Of a stretch of 64,000 nt of DNA, positions 27,251 to 36,510 are shown piece by piece (position 1 is the stretch's first letter; every line of letters starts with the position of its first letter). The notes under the pieces are model-generated. The model saw only the letters and a program-made list of their open reading frames with translations. It did not search any database and was not told where the DNA came from. A program made the translations under genes and the position numbers. Source of the DNA: Alteromonas sp. KC3 (lineage in GTDB: Bacteria > Pseudomonadota > Gammaproteobacteria > Enterobacterales > Alteromonadaceae); NCBI RefSeq assembly GCF_016756315.1, contig NZ_AP024235.1:1116001-1180000 (forward strand), given 5' to 3'.

Positions 27251-28045
27251 ATGCAAATTGACAGCTCAACATCCTCTATTCTCGGCCAAGTGCGGGAGAA
27301 GCAAGAATCTCTAATGGAGAAGCTTGCTAGTGGTAAAAAGGTTAACAATGCGCTTGACGAAGCATCGGCACAGCAAATTATTGACCGTCTTACTTCTGAA
27401 GTTGAAGGCAATCGCCAAGCAATCAATAATGTTTATGATGGCATTTCCGTAGCTCAAGTGGCTGAAGGTGGCTTGGGGAGCATTAACGACGATGTAAATC
27501 GTATTCGTGAATTAACACTGCAATCTGGCAATGGTGTGCTGAGTGACGGCGATCGTCGCGCAATTCAATCTGAAATTACACAGCTTCAAGAAAACATCAG
27601 TCAAACCATTGAGCAAACTAACTTTGCTGGTAAACCATTACTTTCTGATAATGGCGAACTGTCATTTCAAACCGGTGCAAATGGTGGTCAATCGATTAGC
27701 ATTAATACTCAAGATATCGCGTCGCAACTAAGCGGTGTATTGTCAATCGACATAACCTCGGGTACAAGTGTTGAAGATGCACTTAGTGCAGCCGACGATG
27801 CAATTGAAGTGGTTGGCGGTGCGCGTGGCGATCTCGGCGCAGTGCAAAATCGATTTGAAAGTACTGCTCGTAACCTTACACAAGCGAATGTTAATACAGC
27901 AGAAGCAAGAAGCCGACTACAAGACCTAGACTATGCACAAGCAGCCTCAGAGCGAGCGGCTAATGACGTGCGTGGTCAAGCAGCAATATCTGTTCAAGCG
28001 CAAGCAAATCAGCAAGAAGGTCAGGTTCTTGCGCTGCTAAATTAA
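27251..28045 (+). CDS. Divergent third flagellin
   Basis: Flagellin-family protein of 264 residues. The N-terminal helix (VREKQESLMEKLASGKKVNNALDEASAQQIIDRL in parts) and C-terminal helix (GDLGAVQNRFESTARNL, ending LALLN) keep the flagellin fold. It lacks the NTNVSSxNAQ start and the terminal LSLLG of flagellins 1 and 2. It is shorter in the centre and richer in Glu/Gln. It has its own terminator and no good sigma-28 promoter, so it may be a minor or specialised filament protein. Export and assembly are inferred. Confidence 0.85.
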   Translation: MQIDSSTSSILGQVREKQESLMEKLASGKKVNNALDEASAQQIIDRLTSEVEGNRQAINNVYDGISVAQVAEGGLGSINDDVNRIRELTLQSGNGVLSDGDRRAIQSEITQLQENISQTIEQTNFAGKPLLSDNGELSFQTGANGGQSISINTQDIASQLSGVLSIDITSGTSVEDALSAADDAIEVVGGARGDLGAVQNRFESTARNLTQANVNTAEARSRLQDLDYAQAASERAANDVRGQAAISVQAQANQQEGQVLALLN

Positions 28046-28074
28046 CGCATTATTTTTCAATATTATTCGAAAGA

Positions 28075-28097
28075 AGCAGGGCAACCTGCTTTTTTTA
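28075..28097 (+). terminator. Terminator after flagellin 3
   Basis: Perfect 6-bp stem AGCAGG/CCTGCT with GCAA loop (28075-28090) followed by a T-run (28090-28096). Confidence 0.88.
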
Positions 28098-28199
28098 TTG
28101 GTAAATTTCCTCATTCAGCTGTTGCGCTGCGATCTTTTGCCGTTACAATTTGTAAATGCGCTAAACTGTAAATAATAACAAAGCGTTCTCGGGGAATTG

Positions 28200-29666
28200 A
28201 TGAAGAACATTTTGCTGGTTAGTGACAACCAGGAACTTATTCAAAACTTGGAAACTATCGTTACCTTCATGGGCGAGTCATGCCAGGCTCGCAGTTTTAA
28301 TGAGGGTGAGCGGTATTTGCAAGATAGTGGGGCTGATGCGGTGCTTATTGAGCACACGTCGAGCCAAGTGGTGAAAGGGTTTGTTGAAAAATTCCCTCAT
28401 ATCCCTTTTGTGGCTTTGGTAGAAAGTAATAGCCAAGCATCTGCATATCGCAATTTAGTGAGTGTTATAGCAACACCTCTTACCTACCCAGTTTTGACAC
28501 AGGCAATACACCGTTGCCAAGAGTACACAAGGCGTAAGCCTGGCCTTTCACGTTCTTCAGGAGCGAAAACGCGCTTGTTTAGAAGTTTGGTGGGTAAAAG
28601 TGAGCAAATTCAAATTGTACGCCGTTTAGTTGAGCAAGTTGCGCCAACCGATGCAACCGTACTTATTCTCGGTGAATCGGGCACAGGTAAAGAGGTTGTT
28701 GCCCGTAACGTACATTTTTTATCTGAGCGTAAAGATGGCCCGTTTATACCTGTTAACTGCGGTGCTATTCCCGGAGAGCTGCTGGAAAGTGAATTGTTTG
28801 GGCATGAAAAGGGCGCTTTCACTGGTGCGATAAGTGCTAGGAAAGGGCGTTTTGAGCTTGCTGAGGGCGGTACGCTATTTCTCGATGAAATTGGTGATAT
28901 GCCAATGCAGATGCAGGTCAAGCTACTGCGAGTATTGCAAGAGCGCACTTATGAACGAGTAGGTGGGAATAAACCTCTACAGTGTAACGTGCGTATTATC
29001 GCCGCTACCCACCGCAATCTAGAAAACATGATTAGCGAAGATAAGTTTCGTGAAGATTTATATTACCGCTTAAATGTTTTCCCAATTGACTCTCCTGCTC
29101 TTCGTCAGCGAAAAGATGATATTCCGTTATTATTACAAGAGCTTAATAGTCGCATTCAAGGTGATGGTGTAGAAGGCGTTCGGTTTACTGAACATGCAAT
29201 AGCGTCACTTATGGAGCATGAATGGGCAGGTAACGTACGTGAACTGTCTAATTTAGTTGAGCGCCTTACTATTTTGTATCCTGGGCAAATTGTCGATATT
29301 GCTGATTTACCCGAAAAATACCAATACGGCGATGTGCAAGCTTACGAACCTGATTATCCAGAAGAGATCCTTGAGCGCGAAGCGTTCAATGCTTTGTTCG
29401 CCGAAGCCGCTGCACAAGAACCTGAAGAAGAGCCAGATAGCAGCAATGAAGATGTTGCGCCTAACAGCACGATATCATCAGCACTTCCAGAAGAAGGTGT
29501 TAATCTTAAAGAGTACTTGTCAGAGCTTGAAGTTAACCTTATTCGCCAAGCCTTGGATAACCAGGATTGGGTGGTGGCTCGTGCGGCCGACAAACTTGGC
29601 ATGAGACGTACTACACTTGTTGAGAAAATGCGCAAGTACGATATCCAACGCACTGAAGATGCGTAA
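28200..29666 (+). CDS. flrA: FlrA, sigma-54-dependent master flagellar activator
   Basis: FlrA/FleQ of 488 residues, top regulator of the polar flagellar hierarchy. It has an N-terminal FleQ domain (1-115), an AAA+ domain with Walker A GESGTGKE (158-165) and the sigma-54-contacting GAFTGA loop (205-210), and a C-terminal Fis-type HTH (about 455-485). The N-terminal domain lacks a clear phospho-acceptor Asp. The ATG at 28200 is preferred to the TTG at 28197. The upstream ribosome site (GGGGA) is weak and close. The stop codon lies inside a terminator stem. FlhG normally restrains FlrA/FleQ. Confidence 0.94.
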   Translation: MKNILLVSDNQELIQNLETIVTFMGESCQARSFNEGERYLQDSGADAVLIEHTSSQVVKGFVEKFPHIPFVALVESNSQASAYRNLVSVIATPLTYPVLTQAIHRCQEYTRRKPGLSRSSGAKTRLFRSLVGKSEQIQIVRRLVEQVAPTDATVLILGESGTGKEVVARNVHFLSERKDGPFIPVNCGAIPGELLESELFGHEKGAFTGAISARKGRFELAEGGTLFLDEIGDMPMQMQVKLLRVLQERTYERVGGNKPLQCNVRIIAATHRNLENMISEDKFREDLYYRLNVFPIDSPALRQRKDDIPLLLQELNSRIQGDGVEGVRFTEHAIASLMEHEWAGNVRELSNLVERLTILYPGQIVDIADLPEKYQYGDVQAYEPDYPEEILEREAFNALFAEAAAQEPEEEPDSSNEDVAPNSTISSALPEEGVNLKEYLSELEVNLIRQALDNQDWVVARAADKLGMRRTTLVEKMRKYDIQRTEDA

Positions 29667-29694
29667 CGTCAGGGTTTTGACGTTACGCTTTATT
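29661..29694 (+). terminator. Terminator overlapping the flrA stop codon
   Basis: Perfect 11-bp stem (GCGTAACGTCA with TGACGTTACGC, 29661-29688) and a short T-rich tail. The flrA TAA stop (29664-29666) is inside the left arm. Confidence 0.75.
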
Positions 29695-29740
29695 CCCTAA
29701 TTTCTTTCTTATCTTGTTGAAATTATTGTGTAAATAATTT

Positions 29741-29755
29741 TGGCACATCTTCTGC
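29741..29755 (+). promoter_or_regulatory. Sigma-54 promoter of flrBC
   Basis: TGGCAC-N5-CTGC with the GG and GC dinucleotides at the correct 10-bp separation, 48 nt before the flrB ATG. FlrA activation is expected from the Vibrio and Pseudomonas schemes. Confidence 0.85.
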
Positions 29756-29802
29756 TTTATCCAGTCATATCTCAATAGCGTCTGCAATTTGACGAGGGTA
29801 AT

Positions 29803-30945
29803 ATGGCTTTTGAAGGCACACACAATACAACCGACTATTCAGCAAATCGTTTTTTGCACGATGAAATTGACAGTGCGATTGCGCAAAGCGGTAAGTGTAG
29901 CTCGAAATCTAATGATATTGCGTCGTTACGACTGCAAGCATCTCGTTTAGAGCATTTGTTGCAAGTAATGCCTGCAGGCGTCATCGTTATTGACGGTAAA
30001 GGTATTGTCCGTCAAGCCAACGAGCAAGCTAAAGCCTTGTTAGGTGAACCCCTTGAAGAAGAGGTTTGGCGTAGCATCATCACCCGTTCCTTTAAGCCGC
30101 GTGCTGACGATGGCCATGAAGTATCACTGGTTGACGGACGTCGGGTAAAGCTTTCAATAACACCCCTTGAAAATGAACCGGGCCAGCTAATAGTTATTAC
30201 CGATTTGACTGAAACACGGCAGTTACAAGCGCGTGTTAGTCACATGCAGCGCTTGTCTTCATTAGGAAAAATGGTGGCATCACTGGCTCACCAAATAAGA
30301 ACACCACTTTCTGCTGCCATGTTGTATGCCTCAAACCTCACGCGAAAAGGTCTAGCGGCAGAGGCACAAACTCAGTTTGCAAATAAGTTGTCAGACCGCT
30401 TAAAAGAGCTCGAGAGTCAGGTGAACGACATGCTGCTATTTGCTAAATCTGGTGAAGAGCAAGTGGTCGCGCAGATAAGGCTCGCTGAGCTTTTCGCCGC
30501 TATTGAGGGGAGTGCCAATACTATGGCAGCTCAACACGCTCAAACGTTATCTTTTTCAGGTTTTGATCAAGACATATCAATAACAGGTAATTTGACGGCA
30601 TTACAGGGCGCTGTTTTGAATTTGATTCACAATGCCAGCCAAGTAACGCCCAAAAACGAAATGATCAGTATTGAGGCCTGTCACAGCAATGGTCAGTTAA
30701 CCGTTTCTGTCACTGACCGCGGAGAAGGTGTGCCTCGCTCACTACAAAGAAAAATATTCGAACCTTTCTTTACTACCAAAACGCATGGAACTGGTCTTGG
30801 TTTGGCGGTAGTGAAATCTGTTGTTGCTGCACATAACGGAAGCTTGAGTGTGAGCAACGTAAAAAATGGCGGCGCTTGCTTTTCGTTAACGCTTCCGTGC
30901 AATCCACCCATAGATACACGTCATACCATGACGCAAGTAGCATAA
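29803..30945 (+). CDS. flrB: FlrB, flagellar sensor histidine kinase
   Basis: Soluble kinase of 380 residues with no membrane span. A PAS-like domain (about 48-140: RLEHLLQVMPAGVIVIDGKG in parts) precedes the HisKA box (LAHQIRTPLSAAML, H163) and the HATPase domain (NLIHNASQV, DRGEGVP, FFTTKTHGTGLGLAVV). FlrB phosphorylates FlrC to switch on basal-body and hook genes. The pair is separated by 13 nt and forms one unit behind the sigma-54 promoter. Confidence 0.92.
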   Translation: MAFEGTHNTTDYSANRFLHDEIDSAIAQSGKCSSKSNDIASLRLQASRLEHLLQVMPAGVIVIDGKGIVRQANEQAKALLGEPLEEEVWRSIITRSFKPRADDGHEVSLVDGRRVKLSITPLENEPGQLIVITDLTETRQLQARVSHMQRLSSLGKMVASLAHQIRTPLSAAMLYASNLTRKGLAAEAQTQFANKLSDRLKELESQVNDMLLFAKSGEEQVVAQIRLAELFAAIEGSANTMAAQHAQTLSFSGFDQDISITGNLTALQGAVLNLIHNASQVTPKNEMISIEACHSNGQLTVSVTDRGEGVPRSLQRKIFEPFFTTKTHGTGLGLAVVKSVVAAHNGSLSVSNVKNGGACFSLTLPCNPPIDTRHTMTQVA

Positions 30946-30958
30946 GTATCAGGAGATA

Positions 30959-32299
30959 ATGATGTCTAAAACAACCATTTTGATTGTAGAAGATGACGCA
31001 GGCCTCAGAGAGGCACTATTTGATACGCTTTTGTTGGGGAATTATGACGTTGTAGATGCAGACAGTGCAGAAGCCGCGCTGATGGTGCTGTCTTCACGCC
31101 ACGTTGACCTTGTGGTCAGTGATATCCAAATGGGTGAAATGAGCGGTTTAACGTTGCTCAAAAGCATAAAAGCAAAGTTTCCCAACATGCCTGTCTTATT
31201 GATGACGGCTTATGCGACGATTGACGATGCAGTGCAAGCAATGCGCGATGGTGCCACAGATTATTTATCAAAACCTTTTGCTCCTGAGGTGTTACTTAAC
31301 CTAGTTGGACGTTACGCGCCAGCACAAAAGATAGAATCGCGCACGCCAATTGTTGCTGACCCAACAAGTCTCAAGTTACTCGAACTATCACGCAAAGTGG
31401 CTAAATCTGATGCAACTGTAATGGTTATGGGGCCTAGTGGTTCGGGTAAGGAAGTGTTGTCACGTTACATTCACGACCAATCACCCCGTTGCGAGGCACC
31501 GTTTGTTGCTATCAATTGTGCCGCAATTCCGGAAAACATGTTGGAAGCAACCCTTTTTGGTTACGAAAAAGGGGCGTTTACCGGCGCTATTCAGGCGTGT
31601 CCTGGTAAGTTTGAACAAGCTCAAGACGGCACGTTGTTATTAGATGAAATCACCGAAATGGACTTAGCGCTACAGGCAAAGCTATTGCGAGTATTGCAAG
31701 AGCGCGAGGTTGAGCGACTTGGTGGGCGTAAGACCGTAAAATTGAATGTGCGAGTTATCGCCACGAGCAACCGAGATTTAAGAAAAGCGGTAGACGCAGG
31801 TGAGTTCAGAGAAGACTTATATTACCGATTAAATGTGTTTCCAATTGAGTGGCGTCCACTCGCTCAGCGCCCCGGTGACATAGTACCGCTGGCTGAGCAT
31901 CTAGTGAATAGACACGCCTCATCACAAGGTTTGGGTACAATAAGATTAAGTGCGGCAGCCCGAAACAAGCTTAGTCAGTATAGTTGGCCGGGCAATGTTC
32001 GCGAACTAGAGAATGTAGTTCAGCGTGCCCTCATCTTATGTGAGAACGGCGAAATTGATGCCAGCGATCTCATGATTGATGAGGATATTCAGGTAACTAT
32101 TGATGCGACTCCAGAGCAGGTTGAAGACAACAAGTTAGGTTCAGAGCTTCGCTATCAAGAACATCAAATTATCCTCGATACCTTGGTCTCTTGTAATGGT
32201 AAGCGAAAAGATGTCGCAGAAAAGCTAGGTATTAGCCCAAGAACTCTGCGCTACAAGCTTGCGCGCATGAGAGAGGATGGCATCGAAGTGCCTGCTTAG
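30959..32299 (+). CDS. flrC: FlrC, sigma-54-dependent response regulator
   Basis: Response regulator of 446 residues: receiver domain with phospho-acceptor D55 (VVSDIQMG), AAA+ domain with GPSGSGKE and GAFTGA, and a C-terminal Fis-type HTH (RKDVAEKLGISPRTLRYKLARM in parts). Phosphorylated FlrC activates the sigma-54 promoters of class III genes such as fliE and flhA in related bacteria. The ATG at 30959 follows AGGAGA. Two hairpins downstream terminate the transcript. Confidence 0.93.
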   Translation: MMSKTTILIVEDDAGLREALFDTLLLGNYDVVDADSAEAALMVLSSRHVDLVVSDIQMGEMSGLTLLKSIKAKFPNMPVLLMTAYATIDDAVQAMRDGATDYLSKPFAPEVLLNLVGRYAPAQKIESRTPIVADPTSLKLLELSRKVAKSDATVMVMGPSGSGKEVLSRYIHDQSPRCEAPFVAINCAAIPENMLEATLFGYEKGAFTGAIQACPGKFEQAQDGTLLLDEITEMDLALQAKLLRVLQEREVERLGGRKTVKLNVRVIATSNRDLRKAVDAGEFREDLYYRLNVFPIEWRPLAQRPGDIVPLAEHLVNRHASSQGLGTIRLSAAARNKLSQYSWPGNVRELENVVQRALILCENGEIDASDLMIDEDIQVTIDATPEQVEDNKLGSELRYQEHQIILDTLVSCNGKRKDVAEKLGISPRTLRYKLARMREDGIEVPA

Positions 32300-32313
32300 T
32301 GTAATACCCCACT

Positions 32314-32400
32314 CACAATGGCTATAGCCATTGTGTTGCACCTTTTTACTGGTTTCATAGCCGGCCGTCGCCTTTGTAGTTTACTGGGTGGCGGTTTTTT
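32314..32400 (+). terminator. Tandem terminator hairpins after flrC
   Basis: A perfect 22-bp palindrome (32314-32335, CACAATGGCTA and its complement) is followed by a C/T-rich tail. A second stem, CCGTCGCC (32365-32372) with GGTGGCGG (32387-32394), pairs fully if two G-U pairs are allowed and is followed by six T residues. Confidence 0.8.
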
Positions 32401-32485
32401 GTTGTTTCTTCCATTGTCGTGTCATAAATTTGGCATTCTTCAGCTTTTTAAGTTTAACTTGTTGATTTATATCACCAAATAAAGT

Positions 32486-32500
32486 TGGCAAGGTGATTGC
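32486..32500 (+). promoter_or_regulatory. Sigma-54 promoter of the fliE operon
   Basis: TGGCAAGGTGATTGC has GG and GC at the exact -24/-12 spacing and ends 69 nt before the fliE ATG. It is probably driven by FlrC and starts the long fliEFGHIJ transcript. Confidence 0.85.
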
Positions 32501-32569
32501 TAAATCTCTTCTATCTATAAAAAATTCGCCAAAGCAGCGGCGTGTTGTGTAAGAACTCTAGGAGTGGTT

Positions 32570-32899
32570 ATGGACGTTAAAGCCAACAGTTTGTATCAAG
32601 AAATGCAAAACATGATTGGGCAAACTCGTCTTCAAGTTAATGAGCCCCAGCAGCTTAATGAAATTAACTCATCGGCAAGCGACTTTGCCACCATGCTCAA
32701 GCATGCGGTAGACGGCGTCAATAACATGCAGCTGAATTCAAAAGACATGCAACAGCGTTTCGAAATGGGTGATCCGAGCCTAAGTTTGGCAGAAGTCATG
32801 CTCGCTAAAGAGAAGTCTGGCATCGCCTTTGAAGCGACTGTACAAGTGCGTAACAAAGTACTTGATGCCTACAAACAAATAATGAATATGCCGGTATAA
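32570..32899 (+). CDS. fliE: Flagellar hook-basal body protein FliE
   Basis: FliE of 109 residues, the adapter between the MS ring and the rod. The C-terminal half (MQQRFEMGDPSLSLAEVMLAKEKSGIAFEATVQVRNKVLDAYKQIMNM in parts) is the family signature. The ATG at 32570 is preferred to the in-frame GTG at 32564 because the AGGAG Shine-Dalgarno sits at the correct spacing. First gene of the middle operon. Confidence 0.95.
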   Translation: MDVKANSLYQEMQNMIGQTRLQVNEPQQLNEINSSASDFATMLKHAVDGVNNMQLNSKDMQQRFEMGDPSLSLAEVMLAKEKSGIAFEATVQVRNKVLDAYKQIMNMPV

Positions 32900-32911
32900 A
32901 TGGGGTAGGTT

Positions 32912-34606
32912 ATGGCTGAAGCAACAGGTACAAACTTAACTATTCCAGATCAACACCAATCTGCAGACAACGAGCCAGAAAATAAGTCTGGTTTTATGGA
33001 CACCTTGGGCAGTACAGACATGATGCGCCAAGTGGCGCTTGTGGTAGTGCTGGTTATCTGCGTTGCCATCGCGATCTTTGTTTTCATATGGTCTCAAGAA
33101 CCCGACTATCGTCCACTCGCTAAAATGGAGACACAAGAGCTAATAGAAACCCTCGATTACATGGACGCCAATCAGATTGACTACAAGCTTGAGGGTAACA
33201 CGGTCTATGTGCGTAGTGATGAGTTTCAGAACATCCGCCTAGGTATGACGCGTCAAGGGCTTACTAAAGCGGGTGATTCGGGTACCGACATTATAATGCA
33301 AGACATGGGCTTTGGGGTAAGCCAACGTGTAGAAATGGAACGCCTCAAACATGCTCGAGAGCAGCAGATTGCCTCAACTATTGAAGACATCGCGAGTATC
33401 CAAAAGGCGCGAGTATTGTTGGCCATGCCAAAAGAGAATGTGTTTGCTCGCCGTGAGAAAAAGGCCTCAGCTACCGTTGTACTCACCGCAAAACGCGGTT
33501 CAGTGATTGCCGGTGAAGAAGTAGATGCGGTGGTTGATATTGTTGCATCAGCAGTCCAAAACATGGAGCCGTCAAAAGTAACGGTGACCGATAGCAATGG
33601 TCGCCTGTTAAACTCTGGCTCTCAAGACTCGATGAGTGCACGAGCGCGCAAAGAATACGAAATTGAACGTCAGCGCGAACAAGAATATCTTGAAAAAATC
33701 GATGCCATTCTTATTCCCGTACTAGGCATTGGCAATTATACCGCGCAAGCTGATGTCACCATGGACTTTACCGCCATGGAACAAACGCAACGTAGCTATA
33801 ACCCTGATTTACCTGCTGTGCGCAGTGAAATGATCATGGAAGAAAATAGTGTGGGTGGCGGTGTTGGTGGCATTCCAGGCGCACTATCAAACCAACCGCC
33901 ATTAGACTCAACAATTCCAGAAAATGCAGGCTCAGCCAGTCAGCAGATCATGCCAGGGCGAACTGCCAAAGAATCAACCCGTAACTACGAGCTTGACACC
34001 ACAATTAGCCATACCAAAAAACAAACGGGTGTCATTCGCAGACTTAGCGTATCTGTGGCGGTTGATTACACGCAAGTTGCAGGTGAAGATGGCGCGATAA
34101 CGCCAACACCACGTAAGCAGGAAGAAATACTTAATATTCGCAGATTATTGCAAGGCGGTATTGGCTTTGATGTAACGCGAGGTGACTCGCTAGAAGTGGT
34201 AAGTGTACCCTTTACTCGAATGGATGCTGGCGAGATAGAAGATGTACCTTTGTGGGAGCAGCCAGGTTTTCTACCAATTCTTAAGCTAGTTATTGGTGGG
34301 TTAGTTATAATAGTACTTATCATTTTTGTGATTCGTCCAATGCTACGCCGCTTAATTAACCCTGATGAGTCGAATGATGCAGAAGAGTTTGATGCGGATG
34401 AAGGTTTGGATCTTGGTGATGATACAATAAGCATGCTGACCTCAGAATTCGATGAAGGTCAAGTCGGCTTTGCACCGGATGGCTCGTTAATGTTACCAGA
34501 CCTACACAAAGATGAAGATGTGCTTAAAGCAGTAAGAGCACTTGTAGCGAATGAACCAGAACTCTCAGCCCAAGTAGTGAAGGGCTGGTTGATGCAAGAC
34601 GAGTAG
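32912..34606 (+). CDS. fliF: Flagellar MS-ring protein FliF
   Basis: FliF of 564 residues, which builds the inner-membrane MS ring. Transmembrane segments are near 40-62 (VALVVVLVICVAIAIFVFIW) and 450-472 (LVIGGLVIIVLIIFVI). The periplasmic ring-building motifs lie between. The cytoplasmic tail (about 480-564) ends in the FliG-binding helix. Length is typical. Spaced 13 nt from fliG. Confidence 0.96.
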   Translation: MAEATGTNLTIPDQHQSADNEPENKSGFMDTLGSTDMMRQVALVVVLVICVAIAIFVFIWSQEPDYRPLAKMETQELIETLDYMDANQIDYKLEGNTVYVRSDEFQNIRLGMTRQGLTKAGDSGTDIIMQDMGFGVSQRVEMERLKHAREQQIASTIEDIASIQKARVLLAMPKENVFARREKKASATVVLTAKRGSVIAGEEVDAVVDIVASAVQNMEPSKVTVTDSNGRLLNSGSQDSMSARARKEYEIERQREQEYLEKIDAILIPVLGIGNYTAQADVTMDFTAMEQTQRSYNPDLPAVRSEMIMEENSVGGGVGGIPGALSNQPPLDSTIPENAGSASQQIMPGRTAKESTRNYELDTTISHTKKQTGVIRRLSVSVAVDYTQVAGEDGAITPTPRKQEEILNIRRLLQGGIGFDVTRGDSLEVVSVPFTRMDAGEIEDVPLWEQPGFLPILKLVIGGLVIIVLIIFVIRPMLRRLINPDESNDAEEFDADEGLDLGDDTISMLTSEFDEGQVGFAPDGSLMLPDLHKDEDVLKAVRALVANEPELSAQVVKGWLMQDE

Positions 34607-34619
34607 TGAGAGAGTAATT

Positions 34620-35660
34620 ATGGCTGAAGAACTCGCCAATGTTGAAGAACCGTCATACGACGTCAGTAAATTAGAAGGCGTCGAAAAAGCTGCAATCTTA
34701 CTATTGAGTTTGTCTGAAGAAGATGCGGCGCAAATTTTAAAACACTTAGAGCCAAAGCAAGTACAGAAACTGGGTACTGAAATGGCCAAAGTGGATGATA
34801 TGACGCAGACGAAAATAACTGCGGTACACAAACATTTTATTGAAGAAATTCAAAACTACAGCACCATTGGTTTCCAAAGCCAAGACTTTGTTAAACGGGC
34901 ACTAACCGCGGCACTTGGTGAAGATAAAGCCGCTAACCTCATTGATCAAATATTGATGGGAAGCGGTGCCAAAGGTCTTGATTCACTTAAATGGATGGAT
35001 TCGAAGCAGGTTGCCAGTATCATTAGAAATGAGCACCCGCAGATCCAAACCATCGTATTGTCTTACCTAGAGCCAGAGCAAAGTGCAGAAATTTTGGCGC
35101 AATTCCCAGAGAAAGTGCGCTTAGACCTTCTCATGCGTATTGCTAACCTTGAAGAAGTTCAACCGGCGGCACTACAAGAACTGAACGAAATTATGGAGAA
35201 ACAGTTTGCGGGTCAAGCGGGTACTCAAGCAGCCAAAATGGGCGGCTTGAAGTCGGCGGCCAACATCATGAACTACCTAGATACTGCAATCGAAGGGCAG
35301 TTAATGGATGCTATCCGTGAGCAAGATGAAGAAATGAGCCAGCAAATCCAAGACCTTATGTTTGTCTTTGACAACTTGGTGGATGTTGATGATAAAGGCA
35401 TTCAGGCCATATTGCGGGAAGTACAACAAGATGCGCTACTTAAAGCCATCAAAGGTGCAGACGAAGAGCTTAAAGAAAAGATCATGCGTAACATGTCTAA
35501 ACGTGCAGCTGAGATGCTTAACGATGACCTTGAAGCACTCGGTCCTGTGCGTATTAGTGAAGTGGAAACCGCTCAAAAAGAAATCTTGTCTGTGGCTCGT
35601 CGTCTGTCTGACTCTGGTGAAATTATGCTTGGCGGCGGTGGCGGCGAAGAATTCCTGTAA
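34620..35660 (+). CDS. fliG: Flagellar motor switch protein FliG
   Basis: FliG of 346 residues, the rotor protein that contacts the stator and FliF. The N-terminal domain (EKAAILLLSLSEEDAAQILKHL) binds FliF. The middle domain has the EHPQ motif (RNEHPQIQTIVLSYL). The C-terminal domain carries the torque helix (LMFVFDNLVDVDDKGIQAILREV in parts). It is slightly longer than the E. coli protein (331 residues). Confidence 0.96.
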   Translation: MAEELANVEEPSYDVSKLEGVEKAAILLLSLSEEDAAQILKHLEPKQVQKLGTEMAKVDDMTQTKITAVHKHFIEEIQNYSTIGFQSQDFVKRALTAALGEDKAANLIDQILMGSGAKGLDSLKWMDSKQVASIIRNEHPQIQTIVLSYLEPEQSAEILAQFPEKVRLDLLMRIANLEEVQPAALQELNEIMEKQFAGQAGTQAAKMGGLKSAANIMNYLDTAIEGQLMDAIREQDEEMSQQIQDLMFVFDNLVDVDDKGIQAILREVQQDALLKAIKGADEELKEKIMRNMSKRAAEMLNDDLEALGPVRISEVETAQKEILSVARRLSDSGEIMLGGGGGEEFL

Positions 35661-35727
35661 GCGGATAGATGTGGTTGGTAACTAGTCAAACTGGGCGAGT
35701 GCCACGGCGTAAAAGTCAGGTAAAAGA

Positions 35728-36510
35728 ATGACGGCAAAAAAAAGTTTTTCAGAAAGCGAAGCAAGTGAAGCTAAAAAGTGGGACTTACCTTTTGTGGACG
35801 ATCCTCATGCGCCACGAGATAACGAACCCACTAATGCGTTAAATCGCCGTTCTGATTGGAAATACGAGCCCCCTGAAGAAGAGGAAGAGATCTTACCGCC
35901 CACGGCACAAGAGATAGAAGCTATTCGACAAGCAGCTTTCGACGAAGGACACCTAGAGGGTAAGACAACAGGCTTTGATGAAGGTAAAGCAGAAGGATTA
36001 GAAAAAGGGTACGCCGAAGGGTTAGAGAAAGGACAGGCAGAAGGACTATCGCAAGGGTTGGAAGAGGGAAGGCAGCAAGTTGCTACTCAAGCTGAGGTGT
36101 GGCAACTATTGGCGGAGAAACTTCATGATCCCTTATCGCAAGTTAATGATGAAACGCGCGATCAGCTTGTAAAACTCGCAGTCACACTGGCTAAAGCGGT
36201 GATTAAAACAGAAGTTACCACTAACACGCAGGTTATCCAGCAAGCATTAAGTGAAGGGATTAAAGCGCTTCCTATCAACCAAACTGAATATCAAATACAC
36301 ATGCACCCTGAAGATATTGCCATTGTGCAAGCGCATTTTGGTGAAGAAGAGATTGCAAAAAAAGGCTGGAACTTTATCGAATCTGCGGCAATGGAACGGG
36401 GAGGTTGTGACATTGCGACAGCTCATAATGCGGTTGACGTCTCGATTGAACGACGTTGTCGCGACGTTATCGAACAATTCCTTTTAAACCAAGGTCTATC
36501 AGATGACTAG
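35728..36510 (+). CDS. fliH: Flagellar export ATPase regulator FliH
   Basis: FliH of 260 residues, stator of the FliI ATPase. Residues 74-114 hold the GxxxG/AxxxG-type repeat typical of the family ([29 protein letters not shown]). The C-terminal half (about 120-255) is the FliI-binding domain. The N-terminal 50 residues are charged and probably disordered. It overlaps fliI by 8 nt, consistent with translational coupling. Confidence 0.93.
   Translation: MTAKKSFSESEASEAKKWDLPFVDDPHAPRDNEPTNALNRRSDWKYEPPEEEEEILPPTAQEIEAIRQAAFDEGHLEGKTTGFDEGKAEGLEKGYAEGLEKGQAEGLSQGLEEGRQQVATQAEVWQLLAEKLHDPLSQVNDETRDQLVKLAVTLAKAVIKTEVTTNTQVIQQALSEGIKALPINQTEYQIHMHPEDIAIVQAHFGEEEIAKKGWNFIESAAMERGGCDIATAHNAVDVSIERRCRDVIEQFLLNQGLSDD

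Noticed and set aside
32431..32444. Second sigma-54-like site before fliE (TGGCATTCTTCAGC)
   Set aside because: The GG to GC distance is one base short, which normally abolishes sigma-54 binding; the site at 32486 has exact spacing.
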